A stretch of DNA of 23,645 nt from JAKBCQ01 sp021807585. GTDB taxonomy: Bacteria > Planctomycetota > Planctomycetia > Isosphaerales > Isosphaeraceae. Position numbers and translations under genes: made by a program. Positions 16,237 through 23,645 of this stretch are shown one piece after another; the stretch's first letter is position 1, and every line of letters begins with the position of its first letter. Where the stretch lies: the NCBI GenBank assembly GCA_027325115.1, contig DAHWFG010000332.1, positions 1 to 23,645 on the forward strand, in the 5' to 3' direction. The notes below the pieces were generated by a model. It saw nothing but the letters and a program-made list of their open reading frames with translations, did not search any database and had not been told where the DNA came from.

Positions 16237-17499
16237 TCAACCCCCCGTCAGGCTCGTGATCAGTTTGATCAGCGGCAGGAATAAGGCGATGACGATGAAG
16301 CCGATGATGCTTCCCAGGACGACGATCATGATCGGCTCGAGCAAGCTCACCAAACTTTCCACGAGCATCTCAACCTCTTCGTCGTAGTTGTCGGCGATCT
16401 TGTTGAGCATCGTGTCGAGTTCACCCGTCTCCTCGCCGACGTCGATCATGTTGACGACGATGTCGTCGACGATCCGCGATTCGCGCAACGGCTGCGCGAT
16501 CGTCTCGCCTTCGCGGATACTATCATATACACGCGTGAATGCGCGTTCAAATACCGCGTTGCCCGCGGTGTCGCGGACGATGTTGAGCGATTCCAGGATC
16601 GGAACGCCCGACGAAACGAGCGTGCCCAGGGTGCGAGTCGTCCGCGCCACGGTCGATTTTTCGACGATCGCCCCCATCACTGGAATCATCAATAACAACC
16701 GATCGCAAATATATGCGCCGAGTTTGCTGCGGTACATCAGTTTGATGAGGATCCAGAGCATGAACGGCGTGAGCAGGCAGACCCAGTAGTATTTGACGAC
16801 GAACTTGCTCGCTTTGATGAGGAAGATCGTCATCCCCGGCAAGTCGACCTTGAAGTCTTCGAAGATCGCCTGGAATTTGGGGATGATGAAGTAGAGGATG
16901 AAGCCGACGATGCCCGTCGCGACGGTGATGACGACGACGGGGTAAACCATCGCCGATTTGATCCGCCGTTTAAGCGTTTGGGCTTTCTCTTTGAAGTCGG
17001 CGAGGCGTTGCAAGATGACTTCGAGCGCGCCTCCCGCCTCGCCCGCTTTGATCATGTTGCAATAAAGACGGTCGAACGCCTTGGGGTGTTTACCGAACGC
17101 CTCCGAGAGCGTCGACCCGCTTTCGATGTCTTCGACGACGTCGCCGAGCGAGTTCTTCAGCACCCCCGGTTTGCATTGCCCCTCGAGAATCTTCAGGCTG
17201 CGGAGGATCGGCAGACCCGCGTCCTGAAGCGTCGACAATTGACGCGTGAACAAGCAAAGGTGTTTGGTCGAGATCTTGCCGATCGTGAACGATTTTTTCC
17301 GCCCCCGGCTCCCTTTTTTCGCCGATTTCTTTTTGCCGCCCCCCCCTCCGGTCTTGGCCTTCGCTTGCTCGCTGATCTTGGTGACGAAGAAGCCCTTTTG
17401 ACGGATGAGCTGCTGCGCTTCTTGTTGCGTCGCGGCGTCGATCGTCGCTTTCACTTCCTTGCCCGTCTGGTCCATCGCCTCATATGTGAAGGTCGGCAT
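16237..17499 (-). CDS. PilC/GspF-type inner-membrane platform protein
   Basis: This 420-aa protein is the usual length for the GspF/PilC family (about 400 aa). It opens with PTFTYEAMDQTGKEVKATID, the standard start of the family. A Gly/Lys-rich linker at 49-70 (TGGGGGKKKSAKKG and onward) joins it to the first GspF domain (about 80-205). That domain has the FTRQLSTLQDAGLPILRSL motif and transmembrane segments near 186-206 and 233-254. The second domain (about 283-405) repeats the pattern (RTLGTLVSSGVPILESLNIV, then MIDVGEETGELDTMLNKIAD), with a final membrane segment at 389-413. The family anchors the assembly ATPase in the membrane and extracts pilins into the growing fibre. The ATG is preceded by GGAG with 9-nt spacing. 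The gene lies 174 bp after the second ATPase gene, matching the gspE-gspF order. Confidence 0.96.
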   Translation of the reverse strand: MPTFTYEAMDQTGKEVKATIDAATQQEAQQLIRQKGFFVTKISEQAKAKTGGGGGKKKSAKKGSRGRKKSFTIGKISTKHLCLFTRQLSTLQDAGLPILRSLKILEGQCKPGVLKNSLGDVVEDIESGSTLSEAFGKHPKAFDRLYCNMIKAGEAGGALEVILQRLADFKEKAQTLKRRIKSAMVYPVVVITVATGIVGFILYFIIPKFQAIFEDFKVDLPGMTIFLIKASKFVVKYYWVCLLTPFMLWILIKLMYRSKLGAYICDRLLLMIPVMGAIVEKSTVARTTRTLGTLVSSGVPILESLNIVRDTAGNAVFERAFTRVYDSIREGETIAQPLRESRIVDDIVVNMIDVGEETGELDTMLNKIADNYDEEVEMLVESLVSLLEPIMIVVLGSIIGFIVIALFLPLIKLITSLTGG

Positions 17500-17673
17500 C
17501 TTCGGGTTCTCCAGCGGTCGTCGGATTCGGGTTTAGAGTTCGGTCGCCGCGGTTTCAGGGTCGTTTCGGCGGGGTCGATCGCACGACCGTCGCATCGCTC
17601 GATCGGCGACTCCCGCGGTGGGGAACAAGGCGGCCCTCGAGGGGAGGGGTCGCGCGCCGATCGTCGCCTTAAA

Positions 17674-19398
17674 TCATAAATCGTCGATCATGGTTTCACG
17701 TAATACGTCGTCGATCGTGGCCAGTCCCGCGTGGATCGCCAGCATGCCCGATTCACGCAACGTCCGCATGCCGAACTTGCGGCACGCCTCGCGAAATTCG
17801 TCGAGCGAAACCTCGGCGACGACCATGTCGCGGAGCGTCTCGTTCATCACCACCAACTCATAAATGCCCATTCGTCCTTTGTAACCCGTGTTGTTGCACC
17901 GGTCGCAACCCCGGCCGTAGTAAAATTTCTTGGCCGCGGCCTCCTCGGCGGTCAGCCCCAACTCCATGATGATTTCGGGGCTGGGGTGGAATTCGGTACG
18001 ACAGTTGACGCAGATTTTCCGCACCAGCCGCTGCGCCAGCACGGCCTCGGTCGTCGCGGTGATGAGGAACGTGGGGAGCCCCATGTCGCGGAGCCGAGTC
18101 ACCGCCGAGGGGGCGTCGTTCGTGTGCAGCGTGCTGAAGACGATATGCCCCGTCAGCGACGCCTGGACCGCGATCTCGCACGTTTCCAGGTCGCGGATCT
18201 CGCCGACCAGGATTTTGTCGGGGTCTTGGCGAAGGATCGTCCGCAGGCACGCCGCGAACGTCACGCCGATCTCGGGATTGACGGGTACTTGAATCAAACC
18301 TTCGATATCATATTCAACGGGCTCCTCGGTCGTGATGATCTTGTCCTCGACCGAGTTCAGCTCGTTGAGCGTCGCGTAAAGCGTGGTCGTTTTGCCCGAA
18401 GACGTCGGCCCCGTCACCAAAACGATGCCGTTGGGCTTGCGAATCACCTCGCGCCAGCGCACCAGGGTGTCCGCGGTCATACCGATTTTTTCGAGGTCGA
18501 GCTGAACGACCGTGCGGTCGAGAATTCGCAGCACCACGCTCTCGCCGAACATCGTCGGCAATGTGGAGACGCGAATATCAACCGAGTTGCCGCCGATGTT
18601 GAGTTCGATTCGACCGTCCTGCGGGAGCCGGCGTTCGGCGATGTCGAGATTCGACATGACCTTGATACGGCTCGAAATCGCCGGCGCGAGGTGCCGCGGC
18701 GGCGGAACGAGTTCGTAAAGCACGCCGTCGACGCGATACCTCATCTTGTATTCTTCTTCAAACGGCTCGAAGTGAATATCCGACGCCTTGTCGCGAATCG
18801 ACAGCAAGAGCACCATGTTGAGGAGCTTGCGGACGGGCGCCGCCTCGGCCATTTCCTCGATCGCCTCGAGGTCGATCGTGTTCTCGTTGCGTCCCGAAAA
18901 TCGCGCCAGCCCCTTGTCGGCCTCGATTTGTTTGACGACGTCCTGGATCGATTCCTGCTTGCCCGCGTAGAACCGCTCGATCGCCGAGGCGACGTCGGCC
19001 TCGGACGCGATCGCCCCTTTAACCGTCACCCCGCCGAGGAACGTCCGCAAACTGTCGAGCGTCGCCGGGTTTTGCGGCTCGGACATCGCCACGGTGATCG
19101 ATTTGTCTTTCTTATGCTGCGAAACGGGTACGACCTTGAACGATTTGGCCATCGTCTCGTTGACGATCTCGAGCAGGTCGGTCGGAACCGACATGTCCGA
19201 AAGCTTGACGACCTTCATTCCCAACTGTTCACCGAGCGCCTTGAACACCTGATCTTCCGTGGCGACCTTGAGCCGCACCGCGACCTTGCCGAAGAGCTCC
19301 CCCCCGCCTTTGTTCTTTTGCTCTTCAAGCACTTTCCAGAGAGATTCCTCGTCGAGGATCCCCATTTCCACCATGATCGTTCCCAGTCGCCGCGCCAT
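17674..19398 (-). CDS. PilB/GspE-type assembly ATPase (second copy)
   Basis: The ATG at 19398 gives 574 aa beginning MARRLGTIMVEMGILDEESL, the usual start of a T2SSE N-terminal domain. A 52-residue in-frame extension upstream looks non-coding. The N-terminal domain covers about 1-145, followed by the N2 and ATPase domains. Walker A is GPTSSGKTT (330-338), with Ser where most relatives have Gly. The Asp box reads TTEEPVEY, with Glu in place of the usual Asp. Walker B is ILVGEIRD (397-404) and the His box is TGHIVFSTLHTND. Two Cys pairs, CVNC (463-466) and CDRC (498-501), form the expected zinc-binding site. The enzyme would hydrolyse ATP at the cytoplasmic base to drive fibre assembly. Being just upstream of pilC/gspF makes it the most likely cognate extension motor. 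Confidence 0.96.
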   Translation of the reverse strand: MARRLGTIMVEMGILDEESLWKVLEEQKNKGGGELFGKVAVRLKVATEDQVFKALGEQLGMKVVKLSDMSVPTDLLEIVNETMAKSFKVVPVSQHKKDKSITVAMSEPQNPATLDSLRTFLGGVTVKGAIASEADVASAIERFYAGKQESIQDVVKQIEADKGLARFSGRNENTIDLEAIEEMAEAAPVRKLLNMVLLLSIRDKASDIHFEPFEEEYKMRYRVDGVLYELVPPPRHLAPAISSRIKVMSNLDIAERRLPQDGRIELNIGGNSVDIRVSTLPTMFGESVVLRILDRTVVQLDLEKIGMTADTLVRWREVIRKPNGIVLVTGPTSSGKTTTLYATLNELNSVEDKIITTEEPVEYDIEGLIQVPVNPEIGVTFAACLRTILRQDPDKILVGEIRDLETCEIAVQASLTGHIVFSTLHTNDAPSAVTRLRDMGLPTFLITATTEAVLAQRLVRKICVNCRTEFHPSPEIIMELGLTAEEAAAKKFYYGRGCDRCNNTGYKGRMGIYELVVMNETLRDMVVAEVSLDEFREACRKFGMRTLRESGMLAIHAGLATIDDVLRETMIDDL

Positions 19399-19620
19399 GT
19401 CGCAACCGCTTTCTTGAACCAACCCCGCGAACGAGGATGTTCCAACGAGAGGATCAAAGATCAAAGCATGAATCGCCGATCGGCGAACCGAAATCAAAAC
19501 CTCACGCCGCCGCACAATCCGCTCGAATCGAACCGTCGAAACGAATCGCGACACAACCCAACTTGGTACGGAGAAATCACTTGGGTGTGACGCCCTAGCA
19601 AAGGCGTCGCCCGATGGAAA
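19399..19620. other. Spacer with a hairpin after pilT
   Basis: This 222-bp spacer lies between the pilT stop and the second ATPase gene. Starting about 13 bp beyond the stop is a hairpin with core arms gacgcc (19589-19594) and ggcgtc (19603-19608), extendable by a few imperfect pairs. It is not followed by a clear U-tract on the minus strand. A 12-bp palindrome centred on GATC (19474-19485) lies nearer the next gene, but CGATCG words are common in this DNA. No strong promoter was recognised. Confidence 0.35.
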
Positions 19621-20733
19621 TCAATTGTCCTCCTCTTCCTCCTCTTCGTCGTCCTCGACAATGCCGAGTTTCGCCTTCTCGATCCGATCGAACAACTCGT
19701 CGCGTTTCCGCGCCTTGAGCAAAACCTCGTGATCCTCGACAATCCCTTGCCGCCACAAGTTGTACAGCGAATCGTCCATCAAAATCATCCCGTGCTTCCG
19801 CCCGGTTTGAATCGACGAATCAATACGATACGTTTTGTTTTCGCGAATCAGGTTCGAGATCGCCGGCGTCACGACCAGCATCTCGTAAGCCGCGACGAGC
19901 CCCTTCGGCTTCCTCGGCAAAAGCGATTGCGCCAAAATGCCGATGATCGCCACCGAGAGCTGAGTGCGAATTTGATCTTGCTGATCCTTGGGGAAGACGT
20001 CGATGATCCGGTTGACCGTCCCCTCGGCCGAATTCGTATGCAACGTGCCGAAGACGATGTGCCCCGTCTCGGCCGCGGTGATCGCCGCCGAGATCGTCGC
20101 CAGATCCCGCATTTCACCCACCAAAATACAATCGGGGTCCATCCGCAACGCGCGGCGAATCGCCTCGGGAAAATCGGGGACGTCGATGCCGATCTCGCGC
20201 TGATTAATCAACGATTTCTTGTGCTTATGATAATATTCGATCGGATCCTCAATCGTAATGATATGACGATCCATGTTGTCGTTGATCCAGTTGATCATGC
20301 TCGCGAGGCTCGTCGTCTTGCCCGATCCCGTCGGTCCCGTGACGAGAATGAGACCGCGCGGCCGCTGGATCAATTGCTCGACGACCGACGGCAGCCCGAG
20401 TTGCTGGAACGTGAGAAACTCGTTGGGAATCCGCCGCAACACCAGACCCACGTTGCCGCGCTGCTTGAACACCGCGACTCGAAACCGACCCATGTCGCCG
20501 AACGCGAAGCCGAAGTCGGTCCCGCCGACCTCCTGCAACTCCTGCTGACAACGCTCGGGCGTGATGCTCTTCATCAACGCCGTCGTATCCGAGGATTCGA
20601 GCACCTTCGTCGCCAACGGACGCATATGCCCGTGCAAACGAAGCATCGGCGGACTGCCGACCGTCAGGTGAAGGTCGCTCGCCCGTTGGGTGCAAACCGT
20701 CTGCAACAACTTGTCGATCAGCAACGTGCCCAT
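19621..20733 (-). CDS. pilT: PilT-type retraction ATPase
   Basis: The ATG at 20733 (GGGAGG about 12 nt upstream) gives 370 aa. It starts MGTLLIDKLLQTVCTQRASD and continues LHLTVGSPPMLRLHG, the classical PilT opening. Walker A is GPTGSGKTT (133-141). The Asp box is TIEDPIEYYH, and the hallmark segment AIRRALRMDPDCILVGEMRD (191-210) contains Walker B. The His box is TGHIVFGTLHTN (223-234). There is no Cys-pair zinc site, as expected for PilT and unlike PilB/GspE. It ends in an acidic tail (VEDDEEEEEEDN), longer than usual. PilT hexamers depolymerise pili and power retraction and twitching. Its position between two assembly ATPases means this locus codes for both extension and retraction motors, which standard T2SS operons lack. 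PilU-like function is possible but less likely from the motifs. Confidence 0.96.
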   Translation of the reverse strand: MGTLLIDKLLQTVCTQRASDLHLTVGSPPMLRLHGHMRPLATKVLESSDTTALMKSITPERCQQELQEVGGTDFGFAFGDMGRFRVAVFKQRGNVGLVLRRIPNEFLTFQQLGLPSVVEQLIQRPRGLILVTGPTGSGKTTSLASMINWINDNMDRHIITIEDPIEYYHKHKKSLINQREIGIDVPDFPEAIRRALRMDPDCILVGEMRDLATISAAITAAETGHIVFGTLHTNSAEGTVNRIIDVFPKDQQDQIRTQLSVAIIGILAQSLLPRKPKGLVAAYEMLVVTPAISNLIRENKTYRIDSSIQTGRKHGMILMDDSLYNLWRQGIVEDHEVLLKARKRDELFDRIEKAKLGIVEDDEEEEEEDN

Positions 20734-21096
20734 GAAGCCCTTTCGCCTCCCGAAACATCTCGCCTCGGCGTTCTTCGATGCCACCCCCCACGACAGGGGA
20801 TGTTGACTTTGTCCCAAAAACCAGGTGTCAAGTGTCTCGAGGCTTCGGGCTATCGAGTTACGTCGAGGCCAAGTTCGGTCTCGGCTTCGATGGCATTATT
20901 CCGCCGTCGACACGCTCGATCAAGCGAACCGCACCGATTCGAACTCGAAGACGACTCGCCAAACCCCGTTTCATCCTCAAATCGACCCCGAAACGGGTGA
21001 TCGGCGACCGTCCGTTTCCGGACAAAGCGCCCGATCCCCGCGACCCCGTTCGCCCCTCCACACCCCGCCTCGAAAGTGCGATCGGAGCCTTGGCGA
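20734..21096. other. 363-bp spacer between the first ATPase gene and pilT
   Basis: No gene is seen. The region contains three mutually compatible arms: ggaaacgg (complement of 21012-21019), cccgtttc (complement of 20990-20997) and gaaacggg (complement of 20965-20972). The middle arm can pair with either neighbour, 8 bp perfect with the downstream one and 7 bp with the upstream one. A perfect -35 hexamer TTGACA lies at 20831-20826 on the minus strand, but no acceptable -10 box follows at normal spacing. A separate pilT promoter is therefore possible but unproven. Confidence 0.4.
20965..21019 (-). promoter_or_regulatory. Possible alternative-hairpin element upstream of pilT
   Basis: In the minus-strand transcript the order is gaaacgg, then cccgtttc, then gaaacggg. 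The central segment can form either of two exclusive stems, with loops of about 15 to 17 nt. This layout resembles an attenuator or RNA switch in the intercistronic leader, about 230 nt before the pilT start. No U-tract or leader peptide was found, so this remains a structural observation. Confidence 0.22.
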
Positions 21097-22824
21097 TCAC
21101 GCGCCGATCTCCGAAGACGCCTCGTGGTGGGTGATCCGCAACACCTCGTCGATCGTCGTCAAGCCCTTCAAAGCCTTGATCATCCCGTCCTCGAACAGCG
21201 TACGCATCCCCTGTTTCCGGGCGACTTTACGAATATTTTGCGTCGGCTCGTTCTTGAACGTCATCTCGCGCACAACGTTCGACATAAGCATCAGCTCGTA
21301 AATCCCGAACCGACCCCGATAACCCTTCTTGCCGCAGTATGCGCACCCCTTGCCGCGCATGAAATTGGCCTTCTTGGCGATCTCGGGACGAAGCCCAATC
21401 GACTGCAACAAATGCGGCGAAGGCTCGTACCGCACGCGACACTTGGGACAAACCTTGCGAACCAACCGCTGCGCCATAATGCCGATCACCGAACTCGCCA
21501 CCAGGAACGGTTGAATCCCGATATCGACCAAACGTGTAATGGCGCTGGGCGCATCGTTCGTGTGCAATGTACTGAAAACCAAGTGCCCAGTCAGCGAGGC
21601 TTGAATCGCTGTGTTCGCGGTCTCCTCGTCGCGGATTTCACCGACGAGCAGGATGTTCGGATTCTGCCGCAGCATGGCGCGGATGATCCTGGCGAACGTC
21701 ATGCCGATCTTGGCTTTGACCTCGCATTGGTTGATCCCCGGCAGGTAATACTCGACCGGGTCTTCGGCGGTGATGATTTTGGTGTCGGGGCGATTGAGTT
21801 CGTTGAGCGCCGCGTAGAGAGTCGTCGTCTTGCCCGATCCCGTCGGCCCCGTGACGAGGATGATCCCGTTGGGCCGTTTGATCAATCCCGAGAACCGCTT
21901 CCAATCTTCCTCGCCGAAGCCGAGATCGCGCAGACCCACCTTGATGTTCTCGCGATCAAGAATCCGCATCACGACCGATTGGCCGTGGTTCGTCGGCAGC
22001 ACGCTGACGCGGAAATCGATGTCCTTCCCCGCGACGTGCATCTTGATCCGACCGTCCTGCGGGCGGCGTTTCTCGGCGATGTCCATCGAACCCATGATTT
22101 TGATCCGGCTTACCATCGAACCCAACAGCCGCCGCGGCGCCGAATCACGCTCCATCAGCACGCCGTCGATCCGGTAGCGAATCCTCACCCGTTCGGCGAA
22201 CGGTTCGATGTGGATATCCGAAGCCCTCATGTTGACGGCCTCTTGGATGATCAAATGCACGAGCCGGATCACGGGAGCGTCGCCGTCCTCGAGCCCGATG
22301 TGCGCGCCCCCTTTCGCCCCCCCCACGTCGTCGACGTAATCGATCGCGGTGTCGGTGAACTCTTGGAGCATTGAGTCGACCGATTCGGTCTCGGTCGTCG
22401 TGCTCCCGTAGTATTTGTTGATCGCCTCGACGATCGCCTCTCGCGGAGCGAGCGCCACGCCGATCTCGCGGTTGAGCACAAACCGGAGCTTCTCGATCGT
22501 CTCGAAATCCATCGGATTGTGCATGATCACCCGGATCACGCCGTTCTCCTGCGCCAAAGGCATCACGACGTTCTCCCGCGCGATCGATTCGGGAACGAGC
22601 TCGATCACCGCGTGCGGAATCTCAATCTCGCGCAGCTCCACGAAATCCATGCCGAACTCCTCGGCCTTGGCTTTCATGATCTCCTCGGGTTCGGCGTAGC
22701 CGAGCTTCGTCAACGCCTCCTCGATCGGCAGATTCGGCATCCGCTCGGCCTCTTTTAGCTGATCGGGGCCGACGACGCCGCGCTTGATCAAGATGTCGGT
22801 CCATTTTTTCGTCTGCTTGGCCAT
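21097..22824 (-). CDS. PilB/GspE-type assembly ATPase (first copy)
   Basis: The ATG at 22824 (GGAG 11 nt upstream) gives 575 aa. The open frame extends 47 codons further, but that extension is Arg-rich and shows no family resemblance. The N-terminal T2SSE domain covers about 1-140 (MAKQTKKWTDILIKRGVVGP; later LTKLGYAEPEEIMKAKAEEF). The ATPase core has SDIHIEPFAERVRIRYRIDG (202-221), Walker A GPTGSGKTT (326-334), Asp box TAEDPVEY, Walker B ILLVGEIRD (391-399), His box TGHLVFSTLHTND, and two Cys pairs, CPKC (459-462) and CAYC (494-497), for zinc. Before Walker B the common DPD reads NPN. It is a clear paralogue of the second ATPase in this locus but differs in key motifs. It lies 363 bp upstream of pilT. 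It would power pilin polymerisation; why two are kept is unknown. Confidence 0.96.
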   Translation of the reverse strand: MAKQTKKWTDILIKRGVVGPDQLKEAERMPNLPIEEALTKLGYAEPEEIMKAKAEEFGMDFVELREIEIPHAVIELVPESIARENVVMPLAQENGVIRVIMHNPMDFETIEKLRFVLNREIGVALAPREAIVEAINKYYGSTTTETESVDSMLQEFTDTAIDYVDDVGGAKGGAHIGLEDGDAPVIRLVHLIIQEAVNMRASDIHIEPFAERVRIRYRIDGVLMERDSAPRRLLGSMVSRIKIMGSMDIAEKRRPQDGRIKMHVAGKDIDFRVSVLPTNHGQSVVMRILDRENIKVGLRDLGFGEEDWKRFSGLIKRPNGIILVTGPTGSGKTTTLYAALNELNRPDTKIITAEDPVEYYLPGINQCEVKAKIGMTFARIIRAMLRQNPNILLVGEIRDEETANTAIQASLTGHLVFSTLHTNDAPSAITRLVDIGIQPFLVASSVIGIMAQRLVRKVCPKCRVRYEPSPHLLQSIGLRPEIAKKANFMRGKGCAYCGKKGYRGRFGIYELMLMSNVVREMTFKNEPTQNIRKVARKQGMRTLFEDGMIKALKGLTTIDEVLRITHHEASSEIGA

Positions 22825-23532
22825 GAAAGTGCGTGCTCCGTGGTCGGTCCGCATGTCGCGGCGGCCGGATTTTCGGTGTGGGCGCCGCGCGAGTTCAATG
22901 TGGCGTGATATGTTCTCGTGTTGTAGGCGTGTCCGCGCGTCGGCCGACCGCTCGCGCGCGATCAACCCGCCGCGATCACCCGCGGACGAGCGTGGACATG
23001 ACCAAAAGAATATCTTTTACGTTACCACGACTCGACCGCGACGACAAGCAACCACTTTCATTTTACGACGCGGTTCGACGTCGCGCGATCGATTTCAATC
23101 ACCGCGAAGCTTTCGAGCGGAAATCACCGAGAATTCCAAGCCGCCGTTCGGCGTCGCGGCGGCTCGGCGTTGGTTTACCGTCTTTCAACGGCTTTCAGCC
23201 GCCGCGCACCAGCCTCGCGATGAAGAGCGCGTCTCCCCCCGATCCCTCGGACGTGAAGTTCCTGGCGAGCGTGCGAAACAATGCCAAAGAAGACTCCCGT
23301 TCGATACGTGACCTCCGTGAAGTCAAAATCCGCAGTCGAGAAAATACACCTATTATCCTACCTCGTTGATCGGAATGTTATGCTCGGATAACCGCGGTCA
23401 CTACCACGAGAGCAAGCTTCGATTCATCATCCGAGCGTCCCGACGATTCGATCGGATTGGTCTCATCGTAAAATCAAACTTAGATCATAAGATAGATATC
23501 GGTTCAATTCCCAACTTCCAGGAATTTTTCGT

Positions 23533-23560
23533 TTGACTCCTCTCATAGGGTTGATACCAT
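23533..23560 (+). promoter_or_regulatory. Candidate extended -10 promoter reading out of the window
   Basis: On the plus strand, TTGACT (23533-23538) is followed after 16 bases by TACCAT (23555-23560), preceded by TG one base upstream as in extended -10 promoters. The predicted start near 23567 nearly coincides with an ATG at 23566 whose frame stays open to the window edge. An 11-bp stem with one bulge (23575-23585 with 23593-23604) lies just downstream. Confidence 0.25.
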
Positions 23561-23574
23561 TAGCGATGAAGGGC

Positions 23575-23604
23575 GAGTCGATACCTCTCAAGGGTATCCG
23601 ATTC
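23575..23604 (+). other. Stem-loop next to the right-edge promoter candidate
   Basis: The arms gagtcgatacc (23575-23585) and ggtatccgattc (23593-23604) pair over about 11 bp with one bulged C and one G-U pair around a 7-nt loop. There is no T-tract after it, so a terminator is unlikely; a structured leader is possible. Confidence 0.25.
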
Positions 23605-23645
23605 ACTCATCCCATGCGGGTTGTTTATCGCGTGCGAACCGGCGT

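Larger units (their letters stand above)
22825..23645. other. 821-bp region with no convincing gene
   Basis: This stretch precedes the first ATPase gene and should contain the promoter of the locus, but I see no strong minus-strand promoter. The best -10-like hexamer is GATAAT (23357-23352), without a good -35 box. Plus-strand open frames here, up to 178 codons, have Arg/Ser-rich translations and no recognisable domain, and I treat them as chance. From about 23340 the base composition becomes more AT-rich, and a plus-strand promoter-like sequence appears near the right edge. Confidence 0.45.

Noticed and set aside
19474..19485. 12-bp palindrome upstream of the second ATPase as an operator
   Set aside because: CGATCG-centred palindromes are common in this DNA and no partner site was found.
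17731..19590. 619-codon plus-strand open frame opposite the second ATPase
   Set aside because: It mirrors a gene with complete Walker A, Walker B and zinc motifs; the Arg/Asp/His-rich translation is typical of an antisense shadow.
19589..19608. Hairpin after pilT as a transcription terminator
   Set aside because: The stem core is only 6 bp with imperfect extension and there is no U-tract on the minus strand. I list it only within the spacer description.
22833..23369. 178-codon plus-strand open frame upstream of the first ATPase gene
   Set aside because: No domain, no good ribosome site and mixed codon usage unlike the confirmed genes. An internal start at the MTKRISFTLPRL segment is possible but unsupported.
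23506..23530. aattcc / ggaatt hairpin followed by T residues near the right edge
   Set aside because: A 6-bp AT-rich stem with a 9-nt loop is too weak to call a terminator.

Overview
The window looks like part of a planctomycete chromosome (Planctomycetota). The evidence is a DUF1559-type prepilin-like protein with a C-terminal H-X9-DG motif, very long pseudopilins with planctomycete-style sequence features, and moderately GC-rich DNA in which the word CGATCG recurs. The lineage call rests on protein features only; no rRNA or tRNA gene was seen.

Every convincing gene lies on the minus strand, so the locus reads from right to left. It is one type II secretion / type IV pilus-like assembly locus. 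The first block (22824 down to 16237) is the cytoplasmic and inner-membrane motor: a PilB/GspE-type ATPase, a PilT-type retraction ATPase, a second PilB/GspE-type ATPase, and a PilC/GspF platform protein. These genes are spaced by 174 to 363 bp.

The second block (16006 down to 1754) holds six consecutive genes with type IV prepilin N-termini. Their order matches gspG, an extra GspG-like gene, gspH, gspI, gspJ and gspK. The last five are tightly packed: two ATGA start/stop overlaps and two gaps of 25 and 46 bp. All six products are much longer than usual pseudopilins: 402, 555, 462, 448, 662 and 2100 aa. The 2100-aa GspK-like protein lacks Glu+5, as GspK does. Five of the six carry Asp/Asn-rich loops resembling calcium-binding EF-hand or dockerin loops.

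A DUF1559 pseudopilin-like gene (1478 to 180) closes the array. It is separated by 275 bp holding a hairpin over the preceding stop codon and a plausible promoter, so it is probably its own transcription unit.

As a working model, the two PilB-type ATPases and the PilC-like platform would assemble a fibre of the GspG-like subunit or subunits, primed by a very large tip complex of the H/I/J/K-like proteins, with PilT retracting it. No secretin, GspC/L/M or PilM/N/O/P proteins, or prepilin peptidase are encoded here, so these must lie elsewhere. The outer 821 bp on the right and 179 bp on the left contain no convincing complete gene.
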